Below, one piece after another: positions 8,118 to 17,313 of a stretch of DNA of 64,000 nt. The DNA lies in contig JASJBI010000060.1 in assembly GCA_030066595.1 (NCBI GenBank), positions 1 to 64,000 on the forward strand, given 5' to 3'. The first letter of the stretch is position 1, and each line of letters begins with the position of its first letter. This stretch comes from Alphaproteobacteria bacterium. GTDB lineage: Bacteria > Pseudomonadota > Alphaproteobacteria > JAJFFI01. Position numbers and translations under genes: made by a program. The notes beneath the pieces are model-generated. The model worked only from the letters and a program-made list of their open reading frames with translations. It did not search any database and was not told the DNA's origin.

Positions 8118-8972
8118 CTATGCCGTCGGCACCGGCATGTTGTCGATCAGCCGGGTGCGCCCGATCCGGGCGGCCGCGAAGACCCGCGCGGGGTGCTCCG
8201 GGTGGTCAACCGGCGCCAGGGTCTCGGCGTCGCGGACCTCCAGATAATCGACGCTCTCGAACCCCGCTTCGATCAAGGCATCGCGCCCGCTGGCCGCTTC
8301 CGCATCCCCTGAGGCACCCGCGGCCACGGCCGTGGCGATGGCCTGGAGCACTTGGTTGAGTTGTGCTGCGACCCGGCGTTCGTCGGGCGACAGATAGAGG
8401 TTGCGGGAGGACAGGGCCAGGCCGTCCGGGTCGCGCACGATGGCGACCCCTTCGATCGTGACCGGGATGTCCAGGTCTTTCACCATCCGCTTGATCACCT
8501 GGAGCTGCTGATAGTCCTTCTCGCCGAAATAGGCCCGGTCGGGCAGCGCCTGCAGCAAGAGCTTGCTGACGACCGTGGCCACGCCGTCGAAATGGCCGGG
8601 CCGGTGGTCGCCGCACAGCCCATCGCTCACGCCCGAGACGGTGACGGTCGTGGCGAAGCCCGGCGGGTAGACCTCCTCGACCGGCGGCGCGAACAACAAA
8701 TGCACGCCCAGCGCGGCAAGCTTTTCCGCGTCGGCAGCCTCGTCGCGGGGATACGCCTGGAAATCCTCGCTGGGACCGAACTGGGCCGGGTTCACGAAGA
8801 TGGTCGCGACCACCCGGTCGCAGGCCGCGCACGCGGCCCGCACCAGCGCCAGATGCCCCTCGTGCAGCGCGCCCATGGTCGGCACCAGGCCGATGCACGC
8901 GCCATCCTTGCGCCATGCACCAACCGTTTCGCGCAGGGCGGCGATGGTGCGTACGGTCGGAAGGGCGGACAC
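8118..8972 (-). CDS. panC: pantothenate synthetase
   Basis: A 284-residue enzyme joining pantoate and beta-alanine with ATP in the last step of pantothenate (vitamin B5) synthesis. The ATP-binding signature PTMGALHEGHLALV lies near residue 30, the pantoate site FVNPAQFGPSEDF follows, and the second ATP motif is FGEKDYQQL; the SSRNLYLS loop (KMSKS-equivalent) is near residue 190. It starts 3 bp after panB on the same strand, making a two-gene operon. It is soluble and cytoplasmic. Confidence 0.97.
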   Translation of the reverse strand: MSALPTVRTIAALRETVGAWRKDGACIGLVPTMGALHEGHLALVRAACAACDRVVATIFVNPAQFGPSEDFQAYPRDEAADAEKLAALGVHLLFAPPVEEVYPPGFATTVTVSGVSDGLCGDHRPGHFDGVATVVSKLLLQALPDRAYFGEKDYQQLQVIKRMVKDLDIPVTIEGVAIVRDPDGLALSSRNLYLSPDERRVAAQLNQVLQAIATAVAAGASGDAEAASGRDALIEAGFESVDYLEVRDAETLAPVDHPEHPARVFAAARIGRTRLIDNMPVPTA

Positions 8973-8975
8973 CGG

Positions 8976-9818
8976 CTAGCCGGCCGACGCCGCCTTTTTG
9001 CTCTGGCCGCCGAACACGTGCTCGGGGCCGGGAAAACGGCGGGCGCGCACGTCCTCGGCATACATCCGGCCCGCCTCGGCGATCATCGGGCCGAGATCGG
9101 CATAGCGCTTGACGAAGCGCGGCGTGAAGTCCGAGAACAACCCCATCACGTCCTCGCTCACCAGGATCTGGCCGTCGCAGGCGGGCGAGGCGCCGATCCC
9201 GATCGTCGGCACCGGCACCGTCTTGGTGATCTCGTGCGCCAAAGTCTCGACGGTGCCCTCGATGACCATGGCGAAGGCGCCGGCTTCGGCCACGGCGACG
9301 GCGTCGTTCAAGATCCGCTTGGCCTCTGCATCGGATTTGCCCTGGGCGCGGAATCCGCCGATGGTATGCACCGATTGCGGCAACAGACCGACATGGGCCA
9401 GCACCGGCACGCCCCGCGCGGTGAGGAAAGCGATGGTCTCCGCCATTTCGGCGCCGCCCTCGAGCTTGATGCCCGAACAGCGGGTCTCGGTCATGACCCG
9501 GGCCGCGTTGCGGAAGGCGACCTCTGGCGACTCCTGATACGTGCCGAACGGCATGTCGACGATGACACAGGCCCGGTTCGCGCCGCGCATGACGGCAGCG
9601 CCGTGATTGATCATCATGTCGAGGGTGACGCCGACGGTGCTTTCCATGCCGTACAAAACCATGCCGAGCGAATCGCCGACCAAGAGCAAGTCGACGTTCG
9701 GATCGAGATACTTGGCAACATTCGTCGTGTAGGCGGTGAGGCAGACCACGGGATCCGCGCCCTTGCGAGCCCGGATTTCGGGGACGGTGATGCGTTTGAT
9801 GTCCGACTGCGCGCTCAT
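8976..9818 (-). CDS. panB: 3-methyl-2-oxobutanoate hydroxymethyltransferase
   Basis: A 280-residue TIM-barrel enzyme that adds a hydroxymethyl group from methylene-THF to alpha-ketoisovalerate, giving ketopantoate. Family motifs are seen in order: LTAYT near residue 27, VGDSLGMV (metal Asp), [13 protein letters not shown] (catalytic region), HVGLLPQSV and [15 protein letters not shown]. The start at 9818 has a clear AAGGAGG ribosome site; a longer open frame upstream is an artefact of G+C-rich sequence and would run into the gamma-glutamyltransferase gene. It is first in the panB-panC operon and divergent from the ggt gene. Confidence 0.97.
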   Translation of the reverse strand: MSAQSDIKRITVPEIRARKGADPVVCLTAYTTNVAKYLDPNVDLLLVGDSLGMVLYGMESTVGVTLDMMINHGAAVMRGANRACVIVDMPFGTYQESPEVAFRNAARVMTETRCSGIKLEGGAEMAETIAFLTARGVPVLAHVGLLPQSVHTIGGFRAQGKSDAEAKRILNDAVAVAEAGAFAMVIEGTVETLAHEITKTVPVPTIGIGASPACDGQILVSEDVMGLFSDFTPRFVKRYADLGPMIAEAGRMYAEDVRARRFPGPEHVFGGQSKKAASAG

Positions 9819-9866
9819 AGCCGTTCCTCCTTGGCGCGATAAGGCTGGCATACTAGCCGATTTATG

Positions 9867-9877
9867 TTGCAATGCAA
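9867..9877. promoter_or_regulatory. palindrome in the panB/ggt divergent promoter region
   Basis: TTGCAATGCAA is a perfect palindrome with a one-base centre. It sits in the only A+T-rich part of the 109-bp gap between the divergent panB and ggt starts. It may be an operator or part of a promoter; nothing in the sequence names the protein that would bind it. Confidence 0.25.
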
Positions 9878-9927
9878 AATGACGGGTTGGCATTGCGCGG
9901 CGGGCCAAGCTGAGAGACAAGGAACCT

Positions 9928-11613
9928 ATGCGGATTCTATGTCTGTTGACGCTGTGTCTCTGGGCCGGCGCGGTGGCGGCCCAGACCACCGATGCGTCCT
10001 TGCCAAAGCGGCACATGGTGGCGGCGGCGCATCCGCTGGCGGCCCAGGCGGGCCGCGAGATGTTGCGCCGTGGCGGCAGCGCCATGGACGCGGCCGTCGC
10101 GACGCAGATGGTGCTGGCGCTTGTCGAACCGCAGTCCTCCGGGATCGGCGGCGGCGCCGTCATGCTGTATTTCGACAAGGCCAGCGGTGCGGTGCATGCC
10201 TTCGACGGGCGCGAAACGGCGCCGGCGGCGATCACCCCCGACGTGTTCCTCGATGCCGAGGGTAAGCCGAAGTACTTTTTTGACGCCGTGACCGACGGCC
10301 GCTCGGTGGGCGTGCCCGGCGTCGTCCGCATGCTGGCCCGCGCCCATGAAAAACATGGCCGCCTGCCCTGGCGGGATCTCTTCGCCCCCGCCATCAGACT
10401 GGCCGAGGACGGCTTTGCCGTCACCGCGCGCTTCCACGAGAGCGTGCGGCGGGACAAGTATCTCGCTCGGGATCCAACCGCCCGGGCCTATTTCTACGCC
10501 CCCGATGGGTCCGCCTGGCCGGTCGGCCACAAACTCAAGAACCCGGCCCTGGCGGACACCTTGCGCCGGCTCGCCGAGGACGGAGCCGACGCGTTGCACA
10601 CCGGGCCCATCGCCGCCGATATCGTCGCCGCCGCGAAGGCGCGGGGCGGCATCCTCTCGCTCGCGGATCTGGCCGGCTACCAGGCGCAGGAGCGCGGCGT
10701 GCTGTGCCGGCCCTATCGCGCCTGGCGGGTCTGCACCATGCCGCCGCCGACCTCGGGCGGGATCGCCACCTTGCAGATCCTGGGGATTCTGGACTCGTTC
10801 GATCTCGCCGCGCTCGCGCCCGGATCGGCCGAGGCCGTGCATCTGATCTCGGAGGCCAGCCGCCTGGCCTATGCCGACCGCGCGCGCTATGTGGCGGACA
10901 CGGACTTCATCGACGTGCCCATATCCGGACTGCTGGACCGCGGCTATCTGCGTGAAAGGGCCCGGCGGATCGCCTTGGACTGGAGCATGGGCAGGGCCGA
11001 GGCCGGCACGCCGGGAACGCGGAAGGGCGAGGCGCTCGGCGACGGGGTCTCGGCCGATCTGCCCTCGACCAGCCACTTCTCGGTGGTCGACGGCGACGGC
11101 AATGCCGTCGCCATGACCACAACGGTCGAGAACCGCTTCGGCAGCCGCATCATGGTGCGGGGGTTCCTCTTGAACAACCAGCTGACGGATTTCTCCTTCC
11201 TGCCCGAGATCGACGGCCGGCCGATCGCCAATCGGGCCGCGCCGGGCAAGCGGCCACGCAGTTCCATGTCGCCCACGCTTGTGTTCGATGGGGATGGCCG
11301 GCTGTACCTCACTGTGGGCTCGCCCGGTGGGTCGCGCATCATCACTTATGTGGTGCAGACCCTGATCGCGGTCCTGGACTGGGGGCTGGACATGCAGGCG
11401 GCCATCGTCCTTCCGCGCCACGTGAACCGAAATGGCGTCACCGAGCTCGAGGACGGCACCGCGCTCGCGGACATCGCCGAGGCGCTCAGGGCCAAGGGGC
11501 AGACGGTCGAGCTGCGCAAGATCGTCAGTGGGCTGCACGGCATCCGCGTCACGCCCGCGGGCCTCGACGGCGGCGCCGACCCGCGGCGCGAGGGCGTGGC
11601 GCTCGGCGACTGA
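9928..11613 (+). CDS. ggt: gamma-glutamyltransferase
   Basis: A 561-residue periplasmic enzyme that cleaves or transfers the gamma-glutamyl group of glutathione. An N-terminal signal peptide ends around residue 18 (AVAAQ). The precursor is self-cleaved at the catalytic threonine, here Thr381 in [10 protein letters not shown], to give large and small subunits. Other family marks are PQSSGIGGG near residue 72, the DGRETAP loop that binds the alpha-carboxylate, and [11 protein letters not shown] plus [10 protein letters not shown] in the small subunit. The gene stands alone and ends 6 bp from the convergent tam gene. Confidence 0.95.
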   Translation: MRILCLLTLCLWAGAVAAQTTDASLPKRHMVAAAHPLAAQAGREMLRRGGSAMDAAVATQMVLALVEPQSSGIGGGAVMLYFDKASGAVHAFDGRETAPAAITPDVFLDAEGKPKYFFDAVTDGRSVGVPGVVRMLARAHEKHGRLPWRDLFAPAIRLAEDGFAVTARFHESVRRDKYLARDPTARAYFYAPDGSAWPVGHKLKNPALADTLRRLAEDGADALHTGPIAADIVAAAKARGGILSLADLAGYQAQERGVLCRPYRAWRVCTMPPPTSGGIATLQILGILDSFDLAALAPGSAEAVHLISEASRLAYADRARYVADTDFIDVPISGLLDRGYLRERARRIALDWSMGRAEAGTPGTRKGEALGDGVSADLPSTSHFSVVDGDGNAVAMTTTVENRFGSRIMVRGFLLNNQLTDFSFLPEIDGRPIANRAAPGKRPRSSMSPTLVFDGDGRLYLTVGSPGGSRIITYVVQTLIAVLDWGLDMQAAIVLPRHVNRNGVTELEDGTALADIAEALRAKGQTVELRKIVSGLHGIRVTPAGLDGGADPRREGVALGD

Positions 11614-11619
11614 ACTATC

Positions 11620-12435
11620 TCAGCGCCGCGTCGCGACGATGAACAGCCGGCGGAACGGGAACAGGGTGCGCCCGTCGGGCCGCATGGGATAGGCCTCGGC
11701 CAGGCGCGGCGTAAGGGCGTCCAGGTAGGCCTGCCAGAGATCTGGGTCGAGCGCATCCGCAACCGGGCCGAGGGCGGTACCTCGGATCCAGTTGAGCACC
11801 GCGTTTTCCCCTGTGAGTACCTGGAGATACTCCGTCTCCCAGATGTCGAGGGCCGCGGCCGCCGGCCCCAGGATGTCGAAATAGGTGTCCGGCGCCGCGA
11901 CCGGCCCATCTCCGTCGTAGCGGGCCACTGCCGCCGAGAGGCGGTCGGCCCACGGCCCGGTCCGCGCCGTCTCAACGATCAGACGGTGACTCGCGGCGGC
12001 GAAATTGCGCGGCATCTGGACCCCGAGCGCGCCTCCCGGCGCGAGCCCGGCGAAGAGCCTGGAAAACAAGGCGACGTGGTCGTCGAGCCAGTGCAGCGCC
12101 GCATTGGAAAAGATCAGGTCGGCCGCCTCCTCGGCCCGCCAGCGGGCGATGTCGGCCTCGGTCCAGGTTGCCGTGGGCAGAGTGTCCCGCGCCCGGGCGA
12201 GCATCGCCGGCGCGCTGTCGACCCCGATCAGCCGCGCCTCGGGCCATCTCCGGGCCAGCAGCGCGGTCACGTTTCCAGGTCCACAGCCGAGATCGTAGAT
12301 CAGCCGCGGGTCGTCCAACGGGATCCGCGCGAGCAGGTCCAGCGCCGGCCGCTGCCGGGCGTCGGCGAACATGAGATATCGCGCCGGGTCCCAGTTTCCC
12401 GATTTCTGGGTTTCTGCGCTGCCATCCCTTGTCAC
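11620..12435 (-). CDS. tam: trans-aconitate 2-methyltransferase
   Basis: A 271-residue SAM-dependent methyltransferase. Motif I is YDLGCGPGNVT near residue 47, motif II is IGVDSAPAMLARAR, and the NAALHWLDDH segment is characteristic of the Tam family, which methylates trans-aconitate (a toxic by-product of the citrate cycle). The N-terminal WDPARYLMFADARQRPA run is also diagnostic. The start overlaps the end of the upstream histidine kinase by 4 bp (ATGA), so the two are co-translated, though no functional link is known to me. Confidence 0.93.
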   Translation of the reverse strand: MTRDGSAETQKSGNWDPARYLMFADARQRPALDLLARIPLDDPRLIYDLGCGPGNVTALLARRWPEARLIGVDSAPAMLARARDTLPTATWTEADIARWRAEEAADLIFSNAALHWLDDHVALFSRLFAGLAPGGALGVQMPRNFAAASHRLIVETARTGPWADRLSAAVARYDGDGPVAAPDTYFDILGPAAAALDIWETEYLQVLTGENAVLNWIRGTALGPVADALDPDLWQAYLDALTPRLAEAYPMRPDGRTLFPFRRLFIVATRR

Positions 12436-13841
12436 GGCGCGCTGCCGTCCTCGCTGGGCAGGTTTAGCCGGAAGATGGTGCCGGCCTCTCCCGTTTCCGC
12501 CAGTTCGAGTTCGCCGCCATGTGCCCGGACCAGCTCCCGCGCGATGGCCAGACCCAGTCCCGTGCCGCCATTGCGGGCCGACCCGGCGAACGGCCGGAAC
12601 AGGTTCTTCTTGGCCTGTTCCGGCAGGCCGGGGCCGTTGTCGGAGACCTCGATTCTGAGACGGCCGTTCGCGCGTTTGGCCGAAAACCGGACCTTGCTGG
12701 CGCCGGCCTCGGCCGCGTTGTGGCCAAGATTGGCCAGCACTCGGAATAACTGGTCACGGTCGGCCTCCGCCCTCAGCTCCGGCGGAACGGCGTTCTCCCA
12801 TTCGACCGCCCCGCCCTCATGGCGCGGCGGCAGACCGGCGCCAACCTGATCGACCATCTCGCGCAGGGGAAAGTCCGAGCGCCGCGGCTGGGGGATGTCC
12901 TCGCTGGCATATTTGAGCGTCTGGCTGCAGAGATTGACCGCCCTGTCGACCGAGCCAATCACCTGGGGAGCCAGGCGCTTGGCCTCCGGGTCGTCCAAGG
13001 CGGCGATCCGGTCCGAGACCAGCGACGCGGTGGCCAGGATGGCGCGCAGATCGTGATTGATCTTGGTCACCGCAGTCCCGACCGCGGCCAGCCGCGCCTT
13101 CTGGCGCAGCGCCGCGCGGAGCGCCACCTGCATGTCGTGCAGCTCGCGTTGGGCAATCCCCACTTCGTCTCTGCGCAGGCTCGGCTTGATCACCTTGGAC
13201 AGGTCCTCCGGCGCCTTGCGAAAGTCGGTCATGCTCGCGGTGATGCGTCGCATCGGATAGACCGACAGGAGCTGCAGGCTGAGATAGACCAGTGCCGCGG
13301 TGATCAGCGAGATCACGATCGACAGGGCCAGAATGCGCCCGGAGTAGTCGATCATGGCGTCGCGCATGGGCCATTCGTCGATCAGGATTTCGACCTCGAC
13401 CCGGGCGTCCTTGGGGGAGGGGCCCTTCACGCGCAGGACCCGGTTGTCCTGCGTGAACAGGGTGACGAACGCCTCCATGATCATGGGGAAGAACTCTTCC
13501 TCGCGCATGTCGAATGTGACGTCCGCCATTGGGACAACCGGCCGCGACAGCATCAGCTTGCTGATGCGGCCGCCGCGCAGGACGATGCTGTGCGCGCCCG
13601 CGTGATCGAGCAGTTCCTGGGCCAGGTCCTCGCTGACCATGTTGTCCGGTGTGGCCTCCAGCGCCAGAGAGGCCAGATGGGCCGCCCCAATCCGCTCTTC
13701 GAAATAGCCCTTGCGGAAGCGGCCGATCGAGGGCGCATAGATCAGCACCTCGGACAGCATGACGAAGAAGACGGTCAACAGCAGCAACCGGCCCGACAGG
13801 CTAACCAGGAAGGACGGCAGATGTAATCGGTTGTTCCGCAT
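12432..13841 (-). CDS. membrane sensor histidine kinase
   Basis: A 469-residue two-component sensor. Two membrane helices (about residues 11-36 and 168-193) flank a ~130-residue periplasmic sensing region. A HAMP-like linker follows, then the phosphorylation helix with His263 in KINHDLRAI, and a complete HATPase domain: N-box NLGHNAAEAG, G1 box DNGPGLP, G2 box GGTGLGLAIA. The His context NHDLRA is like the HisKA variants of large periplasmic-sensor kinases. No response regulator gene lies next to it, so it is an orphan in this window. It is co-transcribed with tam. Confidence 0.9.
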   Translation of the reverse strand: MRNNRLHLPSFLVSLSGRLLLLTVFFVMLSEVLIYAPSIGRFRKGYFEERIGAAHLASLALEATPDNMVSEDLAQELLDHAGAHSIVLRGGRISKLMLSRPVVPMADVTFDMREEEFFPMIMEAFVTLFTQDNRVLRVKGPSPKDARVEVEILIDEWPMRDAMIDYSGRILALSIVISLITAALVYLSLQLLSVYPMRRITASMTDFRKAPEDLSKVIKPSLRRDEVGIAQRELHDMQVALRAALRQKARLAAVGTAVTKINHDLRAILATASLVSDRIAALDDPEAKRLAPQVIGSVDRAVNLCSQTLKYASEDIPQPRRSDFPLREMVDQVGAGLPPRHEGGAVEWENAVPPELRAEADRDQLFRVLANLGHNAAEAGASKVRFSAKRANGRLRIEVSDNGPGLPEQAKKNLFRPFAGSARNGGTGLGLAIARELVRAHGGELELAETGEAGTIFRLNLPSEDGSAP

Positions 13842-13992
13842 GGAAGAATTCTAGCCGCTTCCAAGGCGCCGGTCATGCCCGATCACGGGCTTCCGGCGGT
13901 CCCGGCGATTTGCGGCCAGCGGGCCCCCGCCCAGAAACGGACTGCCCCGACCGGACCACTGGGTCCAGCCGGGGCAGCATGTGACAAAGCGA

Positions 13993-14012
13993 ACGGCCGG
14001 TTTCCCGGCCGT
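13993..14012 (-). terminator. perfect hairpin downstream of the CxxC-repeat gene
   Basis: An 8-bp perfect G+C-rich stem (ACGGCCGG/CCGGCCGT) with a TTTC loop lies 17 bp past the stop of the CxxC-repeat gene. On the minus strand it is followed by a T-rich stretch (TTCGCTTTGT). It fits a factor-independent terminator separating this gene from the histidine kinase operon. Confidence 0.6.
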
Positions 14013-14028
14013 CGAACCTAGGAGCGGG

Positions 14029-14271
14029 CTATTGCTTCGCCTTACAGGCGCCGCACTTGGCCTTGCACGCGCCGCACTTGGCCTTGCAGGCACCGCACTT
14101 GGCGGCGCAGGCGCCGCACTTGGCTTTGCAGGCGCCGCACTTGGCCTTACAGGGCTGACAGGCGGCGATCTGAACTGGCGTATCCGACTGGGACGCGGCG
14201 GCGGCCGGCATGGCCGCAACGCCGGCAGCTAATGCGGCGACGCTCATCACAGCGACGGTCTTTTTGAGCAT
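14029..14271 (-). CDS. small secreted CxxC-repeat protein
   Basis: An 80-residue protein with a signal peptide ([17 protein letters not shown] through PAAAAS) followed by a short linker and a Cys-rich tail. The tail has 12 cysteines in six CxxC pairs (one CQPC, then five CGAC), each separated by KAK or AAK, so the unit is the heptad CGACKAK. No other motif is present. Such low-complexity Cys tails occur in periplasmic metal-buffering peptides, some of which are modified by DUF692/MNIO enzymes, but no such enzyme gene is in this window; metal binding is inference. It has its own hairpin terminator and is divergent from rpmH. Confidence 0.75.
   Translation of the reverse strand: MLKKTVAVMSVAALAAGVAAMPAAAASQSDTPVQIAACQPCKAKCGACKAKCGACAAKCGACKAKCGACKAKCGACKAKQ
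14041..14153. repeat. 21-bp tandem repeat inside the CxxC-repeat gene
   Basis: About five and a half copies of a 21-bp unit (consensus GCAGGCGCCGCACTTGGCCTT read on the plus strand, split here only by third-position changes). Each unit encodes one CGACKAK heptad on the minus strand. The near-identity at DNA level suggests recent expansion or contraction by slippage. There are no unique spacers, so this is not a CRISPR array. Confidence 0.85.
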
Positions 14272-14597
14272 TTCTGAGCCTCCGGTTTGGGGGTTGCCAA
14301 TCGCGTTTGGCGAGCCCCGCGGTCGGCAAGGGGACCGCCGCGCGGGCTTCCCCTATTAGATATCCCGAAGTCCGCAATCTCGAATCATTTCAAATCTCGC
14401 GCAGGTCACTTTTCCGTGAATATCAGATACCTGTCCGTGATCGGCAGGCGGCGGCGGGCCGGTTCCCGGCCGGCTCGGAGCGGCAACCGCCGCGCCGCAT
14501 TGACTTCACCAGGGGAAATTCATATACAGCCCGCAAATCCGCGCCGACGGGCCGCATCGGGTCGCGTCGGCATTCCGAGCCGAAACGGAGCATTAGT
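14272..14597. other. 326-bp divergent regulatory region before rpmH
   Basis: This gap has no gene of its own. Its centre (about 14350-14430) is unusually A+T-rich for the window. Near its right end is the sigma70-type promoter at 14500-14528; the left end must hold the promoter and ribosome site of the CxxC-repeat gene. No DnaA-box cluster was seen, so there is no sign of an origin here despite the proximity of rpmH. Confidence 0.5.
14500..14528 (+). promoter_or_regulatory. sigma70-type promoter of the rpmH operon
   Basis: The -35 element TTGACT (14500-14505) and the -10 element TATACA (14523-14528) are separated by exactly 17 bp. Transcription would begin near 14535, giving a leader of about 63 nt before the GTG of rpmH. 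It is the best housekeeping promoter match in the window and fits a ribosomal protein operon. Confidence 0.75.
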
Positions 14598-14732
14598 GTG
14601 AAACGGACCTACCAGCCCAGCGTCCTGGTGCGCAAGCGCCGGCACGGTTTCCGCAAGCGCATGTCGACCGTCGCCGGGCGTCGGGCTCTGGCTCGGCGCC
14701 GTGCTAAGGGCCGCAAGCGCCTGTCCGCCTGA
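14598..14732 (+). CDS. rpmH: 50S ribosomal protein L34
   Basis: A 44-residue basic protein, MKRTYQPS followed by [13 protein letters not shown] and [12 protein letters not shown], matching L34 along its whole length. The start is GTG at 14598, since upstream in-frame codons do not fit the family. It heads the conserved run rpmH-rnpA-yidD-yidC and is read from the promoter at 14500-14528. Confidence 0.97.
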   Translation: MKRTYQPSVLVRKRRHGFRKRMSTVAGRRALARRRAKGRKRLSA

Positions 14733-14811
14733 GCGGAGCTTGCCCACCATGACGGGGACCTGGACGCGCGGGTCCACGAAGCGATACGAAGCAACAAGGT
14801 ATTGGACTGCC

Positions 14812-15192
14812 ATGCGACCGGCGGTGGGACGTCTGCGAGAGCGGCGCGATTTCCTGCGCGTGGCGGCGGGCGGCAAGCGGGGCGTAACGCCGGGCCTTAT
14901 CCTGCAAGCGCGGCCCAGACCGGCTGCGGTGCCCTCGACCGGACGCTTGCCGCGGGTGGGTCTGACGGCGAGCCGCAAGGTCGGCGGCGCGGTCGAGCGC
15001 AACCGGGCGCGTCGGCGCCTGCGTGGCTTGGTGCAAGAGATCATGCCGAGCCATGCGGCGCCCGAGAATGACTATGTCCTGGTGGCCCGCCGGGCGACAG
15101 TAACGCGGCCCTATGCGGCCTTGCGGGGCGACTTGCAAGCGGCGCTGCGCCGGTGCGGGGCCTGGCGGCCGAGGGAGTCGGAGGAGCTATGA
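14812..15192 (+). CDS. rnpA: ribonuclease P protein component
   Basis: A 126-residue basic protein that assists the RNase P RNA in maturing tRNA 5' ends. The N-terminal [11 protein letters not shown] and the RNA-binding motif [14 protein letters not shown] near residue 65 are signatures of the family; it ends in a typical amphipathic helix. The ATG at 14812 gives the usual length (the open frame starts earlier at 14701, overlapping rpmH). Its stop overlaps the yidD start (ATGA), so the two are translationally coupled. Confidence 0.95.
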   Translation: MRPAVGRLRERRDFLRVAAGGKRGVTPGLILQARPRPAAVPSTGRLPRVGLTASRKVGGAVERNRARRRLRGLVQEIMPSHAAPENDYVLVARRATVTRPYAALRGDLQAALRRCGAWRPRESEEL

Positions 15193-15509
15193 CGGCGCAT
15201 ATCGCGAAACGCGGTGCTCTGGCGGTCGCGGGCCTGGGACGTATGGTCCTGTTGCTCGCGGTCCGGGGCTATCAGCTCTTGCTTTCGCCGGTCCTGCCCG
15301 CGACCTGTCGGTTCGATCCAACCTGCTCGGAATACGCCGCCCAGGCGATCGCGCGGCATGGCGCGCTGCGGGGCGGCTCGCTGGCCGTGCGCCGCATTGT
15401 CCGCTGCCATCCCTGGGGCGGCGCGGGCTATGACCCCGTGCCGGCGGCGAAGGCCGGCCGGTCCGGAGCGCGGCCGATCGACCAAGACAACGTTGCCGAC
15501 GCCTGCTGA
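15189..15509 (+). CDS. yidD: membrane protein insertion efficiency factor YidD
   Basis: A 106-residue protein, with an amphipathic/hydrophobic N-terminal helix and the conserved [20 protein letters not shown] and [10 protein letters not shown] motifs of the YidD family, which helps YidC-dependent membrane insertion. Start ATG at 15189 has a GGAGGAG ribosome site inside rnpA. It overlaps rnpA by 4 bp and yidC by 1 bp (TGATG). Confidence 0.95.
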   Translation: MTAHIAKRGALAVAGLGRMVLLLAVRGYQLLLSPVLPATCRFDPTCSEYAAQAIARHGALRGGSLAVRRIVRCHPWGGAGYDPVPAAKAGRSGARPIDQDNVADAC

Positions 15510-17311
15510 TGCCCGACCAACGCAATCTCCTGCTCGCGATCGTCCTGTCGGTCGCCATCATCATCACGTTTCAGATGTTGTTCGTGCCGACGGAACAGCC
15601 CCGCCAGCCGTCCGGCGAACAGCCGACGGCGGTCGAACAGCCGACCGGCGACGCGCAGGCGCCCACGGCACCGGCGCCGACAACGGCTGCGCCGGCACCC
15701 GATGCCGCCGCGCCGCCGCCATCGCCCGAAGGGGTGTCGATACCGGCACCGGCCGAAGCAACGGCCGAGGCGAACCGCAAACGGGTGTTGGAGCGCTCGC
15801 CCCGGATCAGCATCAAGTCCGACCGCCTGCTCGGCTCGATCTCGCTGGTGGGCGGACAGATCGACGATCTCACCCTGGCCGACTACCGGGTTGAGCTGGA
15901 CCCGAAGAGCCCGGAGATCACGCTGTTGTCACCGGCCGGCCTGGCCGCCGCGTATTTCGCGCGCTTCGGCTGGGTGTCGGACAGCCAGGGGATGGCGCTG
16001 CCGACGCCGACGACCGAGTGGCAGTCGAACAGCGACACGATCGCCCCGGGGAAGCCGGTCACGCTGACCTGGGACAACGGCCAGGGGCTGGTCTTCACCC
16101 GCATCCTGACTCTGGACGAGAACTACCTGTTCACGATCACCCAGCGGGTCGAGAACCGGGGCACCGAAGCCGTCGGGCTCTACCCCTATGGCCTGATCTC
16201 GCGCAGCGGCACGCCCGACGTGCTCGGCTTCTACATCCTGCACGAGGGGCCGTTGGGGGTGTTCGACGGCAAGCTCAAGGAGATCGACTACGACGACCTC
16301 CAGGAGGAGCCCGGCGGCCTGATCGAGGTCAAAGACACCCAGGGCTGGATCGGCATCACCGACAAGTACTGGCTGGTCTCTCTGATGCCCGACCCGGAGA
16401 GCCGGATCACCAGCCGGTTTCTCCACCAGAAACAGAACGGCACGGACCGTTATCAGGTCGATTACCGAGAGCCCCGCATGGAGGTGGCCCCGGGACAGCT
16501 CGTGGAGGTCACCAACTATCTCTTCGCGGGGGCCAAGGAGGTTGGCCTGCTCGATGCTTATTCCGAGCGGCTCGGCCTGCAGAACTTCGACAAGGCCATC
16601 GATTTCGGCTGGTTCTATTTCCTGACCAAGCCGCTGTTCCAACTCCTGCTCGTGTTCAACGGGGTACTCGGCAATATGGGCGTGGCCATTCTGGCGCTCA
16701 CGGTCCTGATCAAGTTGGTCTTCTTTCCGCTGGCAAACAAATCCTACCGCTCGATGAGCAAGATGAAGGTGCTGCAGCCGGAGATGCTGAAGCTGCGCGA
16801 GCGGTTCGGCGACGACAAAGTGCGGCTGAACCAGGAGATGATGCAGCTCTACAAGCGTCACAAGGTGACGCCGGTGTCCGGCTGCCTGCCGATGCTGATC
16901 CAGATTCCGGTGTTCTTCGCGCTCTACAAGGTGCTGTTCGTCACCATCGAGATGCGCCACGCGCCGTTCTTCGGCTGGATCCAGGATCTGTCGGCGCCGG
17001 ACCCGACCACGATCTTCAACCTGTTCGGCCTGATCCCGTGGGATCCCGGCGCGATCTCGGAGCTCTTGCTGATCGGGGTCTGGCCCTTGATCATGGGCGG
17101 CTCGATGTATCTGCAGCAGAAGCTCAACCCGCAACCGCCGGACCCGATGCAGGCCAAGATCTTCCTGTTCCTGCCGATCATGTTCACCTTCATGTTGGCC
17201 CGGTTCCCGGCCGGGCTGGTCATCTACTGGGCCTGGAACAACGTGCTCTCAATCGCCCAGCAGTGGCTGATCATGAAACGGATGGGAGTGGCCAAACCCG
17301 CGGCCAGCTGA
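15509..17311 (+). CDS. yidC: membrane protein insertase YidC
   Basis: A 600-residue insertase. One N-terminal membrane helix (about residues 5-23), then a Pro/Ala/Thr-rich linker, the large periplasmic beta-supersandwich domain, and a C-terminal core of five helices that begins near residue 365 (FDKAIDFGWFYFLTKPLF, NMGVAILALTVLIK). The cytoplasmic helical hairpin MSKMKVLQPEMLKLRERFG and GCLPMLIQIPVFFALY are highly conserved. It inserts and folds inner-membrane proteins, with or without SecYEG. It starts on the last base of the yidD stop. Confidence 0.97.
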   Translation: MPDQRNLLLAIVLSVAIIITFQMLFVPTEQPRQPSGEQPTAVEQPTGDAQAPTAPAPTTAAPAPDAAAPPPSPEGVSIPAPAEATAEANRKRVLERSPRISIKSDRLLGSISLVGGQIDDLTLADYRVELDPKSPEITLLSPAGLAAAYFARFGWVSDSQGMALPTPTTEWQSNSDTIAPGKPVTLTWDNGQGLVFTRILTLDENYLFTITQRVENRGTEAVGLYPYGLISRSGTPDVLGFYILHEGPLGVFDGKLKEIDYDDLQEEPGGLIEVKDTQGWIGITDKYWLVSLMPDPESRITSRFLHQKQNGTDRYQVDYREPRMEVAPGQLVEVTNYLFAGAKEVGLLDAYSERLGLQNFDKAIDFGWFYFLTKPLFQLLLVFNGVLGNMGVAILALTVLIKLVFFPLANKSYRSMSKMKVLQPEMLKLRERFGDDKVRLNQEMMQLYKRHKVTPVSGCLPMLIQIPVFFALYKVLFVTIEMRHAPFFGWIQDLSAPDPTTIFNLFGLIPWDPGAISELLLIGVWPLIMGGSMYLQQKLNPQPPDPMQAKIFLFLPIMFTFMLARFPAGLVIYWAWNNVLSIAQQWLIMKRMGVAKPAAS

Positions 17312-17313
17312 CT

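Noticed and set aside
9819..10457. longer panB reading back into ggt
   Set aside because: A strong ribosome site precedes the ATG at 9818, and the extra residues are antisense to ggt.
14041..14153. possible CRISPR array
   Set aside because: Repeats are directly adjacent with no unique spacers and no cas genes; they encode protein heptads.
14272..14597. replication origin near rpmH
   Set aside because: No cluster of DnaA boxes, and dnaA/dnaN are not adjacent; rpmH location alone is not enough.
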